From Phallusia fumigata (lineage: Eukaryota; Chordata; Ascidiacea; Phlebobranchia; Ascidiidae): a stretch of 43,208 nt of DNA. The notes below the pieces were generated by a model. That model saw nothing but the letters and a program-made list of their open reading frames with translations, was not told where the DNA came from and searched no databases. The stretch lies in contig QXVZ01014449.1 in NCBI GenBank assembly GCA_008931825.1, forward strand, positions 1 to 43,208, written 5' to 3'. Positions 11,347-21,565 of this stretch are shown one piece after another; positions within the stretch are counted from its first letter, which is position 1; each line of letters starts with the position of its first letter. The translations under genes and the position numbers were made by a program.

Positions 11347-14300
11347 TTATTTCTTCTTTTTTTCGACCACAGCGTACACATCTCCAACATTTTCATTGGA
11401 ATCATCCTCAGATTGATCTAGTTTCTTTTGCTTCTCGATTCCCGACCTATCCTTGACAACCACAGCGTACATTTCTTGGTTCTCATCAGGTTTTTCATCG
11501 GAGTCGTCCGAAGCTTTTCTTTGTTGATTTTCTGCTGCACCCTGGTTTACATATTCTTTTGTCTTCTCTTCTGTTGTGGCATACAATGTTGCTTCGTTTT
11601 GGTTCAGGATGTAATTGTAGGCATGGTCTTCTTCAGTAGGATCTGCTGTGTCATTGTAGGCGTGGTTTGCTTCGTTCGTGCTTGCAGTGTCATTATAGGC
11701 ATAAGCTTCTTCTACTTGGTCTTCTTCATTTCCGTTCTTGTCACGTTGATTCTCATACTCTTTGTTCACGGTGTTATCGTATGTTGGTGTTTTGTTAAGA
11801 TTGAAAACTGTTTTACGGGTGCGGTTGGTTTCATCTTTGAAACAAAACAAACCGATAAACGTACTTTACATTGTTTTTGTAGTTAGCCTACTAATAAATT
11901 ATAGTCGATATTCGTAAGCAGTGTTTGTGCTTATAAGACTTCACATAACGTTACAAAACAATATTCAGTGATATAAGAGTCTTTTAGGCATTGGTTTGGC
12001 TGTCATGAACCAATTGTTAACAAAAGCTGACAACCTAAAATCAAAATACACGTCAAAACTCACCTATTTCCGCATATTCATGGTTTTGAGGTTCGACCTG
12101 CTTTTTCGACCTGCAGCACATTTAAAGGAAAAATAAACAACCATTTTCATTTCTTTTTTAACTGATTCCGTACCTTTTGTGGCAGATAAGAAATATTGTA
12201 ACTCCGGTGGCAATGATAACAAATCCACCGACAGATGAAAATACAACAATGAACAATGAGTCGCTTACTTCATCTAAAACAATATTTTAGTCCATTACAA
12301 AGTTCGCACTGTGCCAACACAAATTTTTAGATTGTAATCTGTAATTAAACAAACAGGTCACTAAACAAAGAAAAATTCAATGCAACCATTGATCATTGGC
12401 CTGTCTACATGCCGTCACTGCGTTGGTCTGTGTTATGATACGACAACGTCATATCCTGGTACTTATACTTTTGATACGTCATTTATTATAAGCCCTGTTA
12501 TTACCTTTAATATATTTAAAAATTTCACACTTTTACAATGTGTTTGAAGGCAATTTGTCACACAAGATACATTCTACGATTTTTTTTAACATAAAAAACA
12601 TTGCGACTCCCATGACAATGGTGACACATCTAATGGCGGACGCAATCACAACAAACCGCAATGAGTCACATCTCTGATCTGCAATTACATATTCCATTTG
12701 TGACACTAAGTATAAGAATAGCTTGGTCTCTTAATATAACTACGAAATTACTTTTGACATTTGATCCGAAGCCATTGAAAATATTTAAGTAATGCTGGTG
12801 TTAATTTTGTAACGTCACGTCCGGGCGTCCATTCTTACGTCATACTTGTTTGTGATTATGCCTACTGTGGGAGATTAAGATAAACCTTCATGGTAAACTA
12901 ATTGCATTAAACTACCATGGAAATTTATTTGACACAAAAAGTTGCTTACATTGTCGATAATACTCACATTGTAACAACTGCTTTTCCCTGTTTTGTTAAT
13001 ATGGATAGTATAATTTACCCCTGGTTTGGTTTGTTTTTTTCAAACAGCGATTTAATAAAATTATCGGTATTGACTTCCAAACTCGTTACCTGTCGTACTT
13101 GGCTCTGTTGCATCGTGAAAGTTCCTGACATCGGATGTTTCCACCAATACATCGGTTGTCTCTGTTTAATCAAGTACAAATTTATAGGCGCATGATTCCG
13201 TTTATCTCTGATAGATGAATTTTTAACTATTCTTAGCCTTTTGCCGAGGGTGCTTGGATTTATTGATCGTAGTAATTTGCTACTTTCTATGAACGACAGT
13301 TTTTGTTTTCGGCCAAAAAAGTTTTAAATGCTATTTTGCATTTATTGGGATGCTGGCGTTGTTTTGTGAACGCACCAGTCTCAAAATTCCTGATACAGCT
13401 TTTGCTGTTGTATTGTGATTGTTTTTTAGTGGTATTTGCTTTTTCAAATGAGTCATTTCTGTTGTTAGATTATATTTCTAAACATGCCAAAATCGTTTGA
13501 CGAATACGCCGAGTACATTCGCAAAGACTTATTTTCAAATATTAGGACATGCCACAAAAACATCGGAAACACAAAACTAATACCACAATAACATTCATTG
13601 GTGATAATTGTTTCCCACTCAACATCTATTTTTAAATCAAGTGTTACACATTTAATTTTAAGGCACTGTTTTTAATTACTCGGTATTACTCAGATTACCT
13701 TGTGTTTTGTGGCTTGTTGTCATTTCCTGAGTCATTCCAACCGTTGAGGGAATTTGCGTAGTGTGAAAAGTTGTTGTTGAAGCAGTTGTGGTCATAGACG
13801 TCATTGTTGCTGCAATAAACATTAAGTTACCTCTTGTCAAACTGGCGCACATTGCGATTACGCGAAAACTAAAAACGATACGGTTTCGAAAATTTGACAT
13901 AATATTTTTGGTTATTCAGACATTCCAGCGCACAAACTTTTTTAAAAAAATATTTTTTTTTGATAATTAATACGCATATTTCAAAATAATATTCATCGAC
14001 ATGAACATCATGGCTTAATTTGTACTCCACCAAACTTTTACAGAATGTTCTCTAAAACACAAGCTTTAAAATAAGCCTAAACACGACGTCCTAGCAAACC
14101 GGGAACATATCGTAATATTCATAACAATTATGACATATTCACTCAAAAGTATTCAATGTGCGTTGGCCCTTAAACTCATCACAGCGCTTCCAAATTTACA
14201 CATGTTATACTCTGCGGGTATATCTTGAAGATAAGCCATAGCAGAAGGTTCTACTATAACGCTAGCAGTACCAACTACGCAATCGAAAATAACCGATATT

Positions 14301-16005
14301 AAAAATCGACCTAAAAGATATTCAATGTGCGCTGACCCTCACACTCATTTGTACTTTTTTAGATTTACATATGTTACACTCTATGTGCGTATCTTCAAAA
14401 TGAGACATTGCAAAAGCTTCCACCAGAACGGGAACAGTACCAGCCACGCGATCGAAAAGTAATAATTATTATGACATATTTACTCGAAAATATGCGATGT
14501 GCGCTGGCCCTTAAAACAATCTCAACTTTTTCAAATTTACACATGTTATACTCTACGGGTATATCTTCAAAATGAACCATTGCTAAAGCTTCCACCAAAA
14601 CGGGAACAGTACCAGCCACACTATTTTAATGTCATGGATATGTGTTGTACATCGTATATCTTTTAGGTCGATTTTTAATATCGGTTATGAATTTTCGATT
14701 GCGTAGTTGGTTTTGCTAGCGTTATAGTGGAACCTTCTGCTATGGCTTATCTTCAAGATATACCCGCAGAGTATAACATGTGTAAATTTGGAAGCGCTGT
14801 GATGAGTTTAAGGGCCAACGCACATTGAATACTTTTGAGTGAATATGTCATAATTGTTATGAATATTACGATATGTTCCCGGTTTGCTAGGACGTCGTGT
14901 TTAGGCTTATTTTAAAGCTTGTGTTTTAGAGAACATTCTGTAAAAGTTTGGTGGAGTACAAATTAAGCCATGATGTTCATGTCGATGAATATTATTTTGA
15001 AATATGCGTATTAATTATCAAAAAAAAATATTTTTTTAAAAAAGTTTGTGCGCTGGAATGTCTGAATAACCAAAAATATTATGTCAAATTTTCGAAACCG
15101 TATCGTTTTTAGTTTTCGCGTAATCGCAATGTGCGCCAGTTTCTCACTAGGAATTCGTTATCCAGCCTTGCAAAATGTGTCTTAATTGTTTTTAACTCTC
15201 TTGTCAAGAAACAAATAAGTTGCAAGTCTTGTAGAAATAATTTTTAGATAAATTTCTTATACCTGTAAGATTTCTTTGACAAATGTATCTCGAACCGAAT
15301 GAACATTCAACGTCATTCCACTTTAACTTAGGCCAAAATACATCATGCTTTCCCATGTTTACACAATTCTCCTTCCTGCCGTAGTTATTGGGTTCCCCAT
15401 TTCTCCACTGTTCCACATCAACCCTTGTTCCATCTGTCCATCTAAAGTTATTTGTACCTGCTATGCGTGTCGCTCCAATGTAAAATGAGAATGGGTATGC
15501 TGCAAGATAATCATTTAGCACTTTAAATGTTGACTTTTCAACTTTTAATTAGTTTCTTAGCTTACAATCAACGCGCATTGTAAAACAATACACAGAATTC
15601 ATTTGAAAAACTTTAAAAAACTTAGTATCACAAAGTTATCAATATAATATATGGAAACAATCCTGGCTATTCCCTTAATGTTGGTAGTTTTGTGGATTGG
15701 CATACATTAGTTTCACGTCGGCAGTCTCAGATTAAGATTTTTGGCAAACTAGTTGTTTTGCTTACTAAATAAAAGTAAAACTCACTTGACAAATTTCCGA
15801 TTTTTCTCACAAGAAAGTTTTGAAGTTCAGCTGTTTTGACGTTTGCTACTGTAGCACTTTTCGAAGCACATGCTTTTTCAGCTTCAGCATATGAACTGAC
15901 ATTTTCCGTTTTTTCAATATAGTACTCATGTCTTTCAAATGAATACCAGGTTTGTGCGTTGATAAGTTGTACAAAGAGAATAATACTAACCCATAAAGCT
16001 GTCAT
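11347..16005 (-). CDS. Gene C: CTLD receptor, recombinant of D-like head and A-like tail
   Basis: Exons 15786-16005, 15263-15499, 13699-13809, 12174-12273, 12064-12110, 11347-11834; 1203 nt, 400 aa. A signal peptide (MTALWVSIILFVQLINA) is followed by a CTLD with WTDGT, EPN, KENC and WND, which is the complete mannose-type calcium site pattern. A Thr-rich stalk (about 152-189), a TM helix (SLFIVVFSS...TIFLI) and HKR follow. The tail has HEYAEI and then YDNT, three 13-residue YN units, YATT, YAVV twice and a final KKKK. The head and stalk match D, while the TM and tail match the A and F-H types. An unused D-type TM exon lies at 12590-12678. Intron 2 carries a 1.3 kb fold-back repeat. The reading frame is open throughout. 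Confidence 0.83.
12590..12678 (-). pseudogene. Stranded D-type TM exon inside gene C
   Basis: Minus-strand translation gives a D-like TM segment beginning DQRCDSL and running through VVIASAI and GVAMFF. Its acceptor is intact, but the homology stops at about 12590, where genes D and E continue to CGCAAACGCCAAAG and the donor. The only nearby GT would leave the wrong phase. The functional TM exon of gene C is the different one at 12174-12273. This looks like a remnant left at a recombination point. Confidence 0.75.
13839..15142. mobile_element. 1.3 kb fold-back (inverted repeat) element in intron 2 of gene C
   Basis: Arms of about 480 bp, 13839-14321 and 14655-15142, are reverse complements with few differences, starting AAACTGGCGCACATTGCG and ending with its complement. 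The loop of about 330 bp holds further diverged copies of a unit already present in the arms (TTACACATGTTATACTCT..., ...GGGAACAGTACCAGCCAC), so there are about three tandem units. No ORF of note and no target duplication was found. The intron sequence present here in gene B, about 45 bp, is replaced. Confidence 0.8.
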
Positions 16006-16059
16006 GTCGTTGTACAGGCTAAGCTAAAAAAAAACTTATAATTAGCATCAACGTGGTGC

Positions 16060-16065
16060 TTTATA
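16060..16065 (-). promoter_or_regulatory. TATA box of gene C
   Basis: TATAAA on the minus strand lies 55 bp before the ATG, the same spacing as in E, F, G and H. It implies a very short 5' UTR of roughly 25-30 bp. Confidence 0.6.
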
Positions 16066-16095
16066 TTAAAACCCCAATTTAAATGCATTAAAATA

Positions 16096-16131
16096 ATGTT
16101 AACTCATAAAGCTGTCATTTTGTGGTATAGG
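16096..16131 (-). other. Relic of a family start-codon region upstream of gene C
   Basis: ACTCATAAAGCTGTCATTTT repeats the sequence at the start of the coding exon (MTALWV) and continues as in gene B (TGTGGTATAGG). No CTLD coding follows. A similar relic stands upstream of gene D at 21262-21298. Confidence 0.5.
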
Positions 16132-16358
16132 TTACAAACTGCTTTAAAGTGCTTTGTATAAAAACTCTTATAGGTTTAACCAACAAAAAATATAATTTTA
16201 TACTTTTTAAATACAAACTGCTTTAAGACTGCAAATCAATACGGCAAAGGGTCATCATAGGCTGCGTACTGAAGGTTAAATCTTTCATCTATACTCAACT
16301 ATACGCTTTGATGTTTGTCTGTAGATCTAGAGTCAATGTTATCATTTGCCCTCCCACT

Positions 16359-16422
16359 ATATGTTGCGTCACTAAATAAAGGAAACTATCTGTTGTTTTT
16401 ATGCATGACGCATTTGGCAATA
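16359..16422 (-). promoter_or_regulatory. Conserved upstream block, gene C copy
   Basis: GTTGCGTCACTAAAT, then AAAGGAAACTATCTGTTGTTT, then ATGCATGACGCA. It lies about 0.36 kb before the start codon of gene C and is nearly identical to the gene D copy. Confidence 0.55.
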
Positions 16423-17769
16423 CACTTTCCATTCCTGGCAAAAGCAACGGTCTGTTTTGATAAACTGTGGACCGATTTCATTGGAGGATTACATAGTTCA
16501 CTGTATTCGAATCGTTCTACTGACATGTATTTTTGACAAAAAATATAAGCTATGTGTGCAGAATGCGTCAAAGCTACCGAAAAAGTTCCCTCGGTTATGT
16601 TAAATCAAAGTGTCAAGAAAACAAATTTATCGATAGCACAAATCTTGGAAACAGATTAATCATCTTACTGGAACTAATTTAACTGGATCGAAACTGGGTC
16701 AATTCTCGATAGTAATATCAGCTTTGTGAATGACGCTTAAAGATAAAGGTTCTTTGATCGGTGTTTCTTTCGTCTCAGACGATCCTGATCTTAGCTACTT
16801 GTGGGCGAAACTTAGCGTCATTATCTTCTTTTTTGTGATGAGAATCACATAATGTTCGGAAGCTAGTTACAATGTTGACAAATGCATTGCTTTTGAACAT
16901 TTTCCAAAGTTTCCTTTTTAAAAAAAAACTTAAAACAACTCATACCAGTTTTTGTAATATGTTTTTTAACAAGTGCTTACAAATTGGCACGATTGCACTA
17001 ACCCCAATGTGCACAAATTTGGTCAATCGTGCCCTTTTTGGTGTTAAAAAAGCCGTTACTGAGCGGCTCAAGGGCGACGTCTAACATGATAAATCAAATT
17101 TTGACGATATTAATTTTAACGACTAATGTTACTAACTTTATTCCTGATTAATAGTGAACAACAATGAACAAAAAAATCAATAGAAAAAAGGTTCAGTTTT
17201 GTTCTAACACGCTTGACGTTTTTACAGTCTCCCATTCACGTCACTTGGAAGTGAAAATGACAAACGTGGTGCTGCAGATAATTAGGACGCAAACTAGTCC
17301 AAAAACAACAGATATACACACAACTCGGAAAATATAGTCCTGCTTTTATGAGTCAGTGTTGCGCTCACATGCAATTCGTATGCAATAGTAATTTGCGTAC
17401 TAGTTATTGTGCAGCATGAAGCAGACAACGGTGTCTATCAACGTCTTCCAAGCAGACAACACAGGTCGAGCGCCAGGCCCGGATAAGCTGCTTTTGGGTT
17501 TAAGTCAGCAGGCAAGATAGTCAAGATACCCTTCTGCACGCACGTACATGTTACACGCTTTCGCTAACCAATTATATAATGAGTTTAAATTCTAGTTTAC
17601 AAAACGTCACGAACTATTGGACAAGGCTCGTACAACAAGTAATTGGTCACCTTTGGTTCTACGATTTGTTATTGCCATCAAGACAACCGCTTTAGTTTGG
17701 TGCACAGTGTCAGAGTTTTCCATTTGAAAGAAAAAGTGTGTGAGGATCTTACAAAAATTATCCAAGGCT
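16423..17769. other. Intergenic between C and D
   Basis: No gene seen. GCGGCTCAAGGGCGACGTCT at about 17062 begins a block of about 230 bp (to about 17300) that recurs upstream of D, E, F and G, so it is part of the duplicated gene unit. The 3' flank of D follows, with a stretch at 17450-17565 shared with the 3' flank of B. Confidence 0.55.
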
Positions 17770-20700
17770 TTATTTCTTTTTCTTATCCACGACAGCGTAC
17801 ACATCGCCTATAGCTTCATTATCAAATTCAGGTTGAATGGTTTCATATTGTTGCTGGATTCCTGTCTTATCTTTTTCGACCACTGAGTACATTTCATCAT
17901 CATTACTTTGTCCATTTTCTCTCCCCACTTTTCCATTGTCATTTCCAATCTTGGCATCATCAGCTGTTGGGTGCGTTGTGGCATCGTTTGCATCAATGTT
18001 GTAGATTTCGTTGAAAACTGAGCCAATTGCGTCTTCTGGTTCCTTGTTTACGACGTTTCCATACGTTGGAGCTTTGTTGTTGTTGGATCCTGGTTGACGG
18101 GTGTGTGTGGTTGGAACAAAAACAAAACGAATGAACATATTTATCGTAAATGTCTTGCTTTGTGGACTTGAAACAATTTTCGCTGTTTAGGCTTTTGTCT
18201 GTACACTTTTCGACAATATCTTTAACTTTTAGGGCGATATTTTAGTTACGATATTTCCTGTGAGCGACATTTGAGATTACGTGCTATCATCATGGCGCAT
18301 CTATGAAAAGTCAAACCAGAGTTTGTAAAGCAAACACCGTCTGGCAAAGGTCAAAGGTTAATTACTTGACGTTTACAGATTCTTCGAGACATATCTGCGT
18401 GACCACGTTAAACAACTTTGCAGGGCATAATTTTTTTAGATCAACTCTTACTGATTTCCGCATACTCCCGGTTTTCAGATGCTGTCTGTGTATTATACCT
18501 GTAATTAAATATGGCCGATCAACTAGGGCAGTAATTTTCAGACTTGATGTAAATGCATAACATATGGTAATACTGCGTGCAACTATTGCTTCATTATATC
18601 ACCTCGTGACCTCGGGTTATCGCAAAATTGATTAAAATTTGAGGATTTGTTACGTCATTTTGAAATTTCGTTTGTAAAAAACGTTTGTGGCCGGTAACAA
18701 CTTCCTTCATTTAAAAGTGGTCCGCAATACCTAAAAGGTTGGGCAGGCATGAACTAAAGGCAGAAATCATTTTGTAAACCTGCAGCTTTTACCTTTGGCG
18801 TTTGCGGCATATAAGAAACATTGCGGCTCCCGTGACAACAATGACACATCCAATGGCGGACGCAATCACAACAAACAGCAATGAGTCACATCTCTGATCT
18901 GTAATTACATATTTCATTTGTGACAATGAGTATAGGAATAGCTTGGTCTTTTAATATAGCTACATAATTACTTATGATATTTGATCCGAAGCCATTGAAA
19001 TTATTTAATGCTGGTATTAATTTTGTAACGTCACGTCCGGGCGCCTAAGTTCATTCTTACGTCATACTTGTTTGTGATTATGCTACTGTGGGAGATTAAG
19101 ATAAACCTTTTTTTGTAAACTAATTGCATTAAACTACCATGGAAATTTATTTGACACAAAAAGTTGCTTACATTTTCAATAATAATTACATTGTCACAAC
19201 TGCTTTGTTAATATGAATAGTATAATTTACCCCTGGTTTGGTTTGTTTTTTTCGAACAGCGGTTCAAGGAAATTATCGGTATTGACTTCCAAACTCGTTA
19301 CCTGTCGTACTTGGCTTAGTTGCATCATGAAAGTTTTTGATTTCAGATGTTTCCACCAATACATCGGTTGTCTCTGTTTAATCAAGTACAAATTTATAGG
19401 CACATGATCCCGTTTATCTCTGATAAATGAATTTTTAACTTTTATAGCAATAAAAATTTTAACTTCAAATTTTTTTTAACTTTAAAATTTTAATAAAAAA
19501 AGAGATTTTATTTTTATTTATTTTTTTAACTATTAATTTCGAGATTTTATTTTTAGCCTTTTGCCGAGGGTGCTTGGATGTGTTGATCGTAGTATTTTGC
19601 TACTTTCTATGAATGACAGCTTTTGTTTGCGGCCAAAAAAAGTTTTAAATGCTACTTTGCATTTATTGGGATGCTGGCGTTGTTTTGTGAACGCACCGGT
19701 CTCAAAATTCCTGATACAGCTTTTGCTGTTGTATTGTGATTGCTTTTTTGTGGTATTTGCTTTTTCGAATGAGTCATTTCTGTTGTTAGATTATATTTCT
19801 AAACAAGCCAAAATCGTTTAACGAATGCGCCAAGTTCATTCGCAATGACTTTTTTTTACCATTTTTAGGACATACCACAAAAAACATTAGAAACACAAAA
19901 CTAACGACACAATAACATGTCTTGGTGATATTGTTTTCCATTCCATCTATTTTTAAATCAGTGTTACACATTTAATTTAATGGTACTCTTTTAACTACTC
20001 GGTCCCTATTGGTGCCAATCTCAATATACATTACCTTGTGTTCTGTGGCTTGTTGTCATTTCCTGAGTCATTCCAATCGTGGAGGGAATTTGTGTAGTGT
20101 GAAAAGTTGTTGTTGAAGCAGTTGTGGCCAAATACGTCGTTGTTGCTACAAAAAACATTTTGTTACCTGTTGTTCAATTACATAGTGGCTTACTGCGCCA
20201 CTAGTATCACTAAGAATCTTTGAACTTTTGTTACTGAACTTTGCTAAAAATGTCGTAATTTGCTTTAACTTACTTGTCAAGAAACAAACAAGTTGCAAGT
20301 CTTGTAAAAATAACTTACTAGTTTGTTGTTTCGATAAATAGCGATACCTGTAAAGTTTCTTTGACAAATGTATCTTGCACGGAATGAATTACATCCAATG
20401 TCGTTCCACTTTAACTCTGGCCATAGTACTTCATGCCATCCCATGTTCACACAATTCTCATTCCCGCCGTAGTTATTTGGTTCCCAATCACTCCACTGTC
20501 CCACACCAACCCTTGTTCCATCTGTCCATCTGAAGTTATCTGTATCCGCTATTCGTGTCGCTCCAATGAAAAATGAGTATGGGTATGCTGCAATATAATC
20601 ATGATGATGTATCAAACGATGTGTGGTGACAGCGCTCTTGTTTATACGCCGGGAAAAGATTAAGTTTACTTAGAGATTTTTCAGACGGTTAAAAATTACC

Positions 20701-21161
20701 TGGGTATATTTCCTGGGTATATCATCAATATTTTATTTTTATTTTTTGGTTACAGTTTGTAATTATACACAAACAATCCTGACTATTGACTTGATAGTGG
20801 TTAAGGGTTTTGTGTTCTTGTTTACGTTTGTTTTCACGTTTTTAGTATGGTCTCAAATTTCTATTCTTATCAAATTATTCTTTTGATTTATTGCGGTTTT
20901 AGTAAGTTTTTTTTTGCTTACTAAATATAAGTGAAATTGACCTGAAATTTTTCCGATTTTTTCCACCAGAAAATTTTGAAGTTCAGCTGTTTTGACGTTT
21001 GCTACTGTAGCACTTTTGGCAGCACATGCTTTTTCAGCTTCAGCATATGAACTGACATTTTCCGTTTTTTCAATGTAGTACTCATGTCTTTCGAATGAAT
21101 ACCAGGTTTGTGCATTGACAAGTTGCAAAAGGAAAACAATGTTAACCCATAAAGCTGTCAT
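17770..21161 (-). CDS. Gene D: CTLD receptor with ITAM-like tail
   Basis: Exons 20942-21161, 20348-20587, 20035-20145, 18793-18898, 18452-18498, 17770-18089; 1044 nt, 347 aa. A signal peptide (MTALWVNIVFLLQLVNA) precedes a CTLD with C1 in KACA, WTDGT, EPN, NENC and WND, so all the residues expected for a calcium-dependent mannose-type site are present. A Thr-rich stalk (about 153-190), a TM helix (LLFVVIASAIGCVIVV...) and RKRQR follow. The tail has EYAEI, YGNV, YNID, then D-D-E-M-YSVV-x10-YETI, then DVYAVV and KKKK. The YSVV/YETI pair fits an ITAM except for V at the first +3 position. I chose MTALWV as the start, because the longer in-frame extension to 21245 would remove the signal peptide from the N-terminus. 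No TATA box is seen. Confidence 0.87.
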
Positions 21162-21261
21162 GTCGTTGTACAGGCTACATAAAAAGAACTTATAATTAGC
21201 ATCAACGTGCCTCATGGTTCTTCTCATGTCAAAACCCCGATGCATTTAAGTGCATTAAACT

Positions 21262-21298
21262 GATGTTAACTCATAAAGCTGTCATTTCGTGGTATAGG
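21262..21298 (-). other. Relic of a family start-codon region upstream of gene D
   Basis: TTAACTCATAAAGCTGTCAT followed by TTCGTGGTATAGG, as upstream of gene C. It repeats the MTALWV start region without a lectin exon behind it. Confidence 0.5.
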
Positions 21299-21510
21299 AT
21301 AGAAACTAAAACAATGTAACTAAGCATTTAAACGACAAAAAATACGACTTTTCTACTCTTAATAAGTAAACTGCTTTAAGACAGCGAGAAGATACGACAG
21401 AGGGCCAATCATCATAAGCTGCTTACTGCAGATTAAACCTTTCGTATATACCTGAATGGTGTGATGTTTGTCTGTAGATCTAGAGTCAATGTTATCATTT
21501 GCCTTCCCAC

Positions 21511-21565
21511 TATATGTTGCGTCACTAAATAAAGGAAACTATCTGTTGTTTTTATGCATGATGCA
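21511..21565 (-). promoter_or_regulatory. Conserved upstream block, gene D copy
   Basis: ATGTTGCGTCACTAAATAAA, then GGAAACTATCTGTTGTTT, then ATGCATGATGC. It lies about 0.36 kb before the start codon. The last half-site is changed from TGACG to TGATG. Confidence 0.5.

Noticed and set aside
13839-15142. CRISPR-like or satellite array
   Set aside because: The repeats are inverted arms with a few diverged internal units and no regular spacers, in a eukaryotic intron.
19435-19560. A/T-rich stretch of T and A runs between TM and stalk exons of gene D
   Set aside because: Low-complexity intron sequence without an element border.
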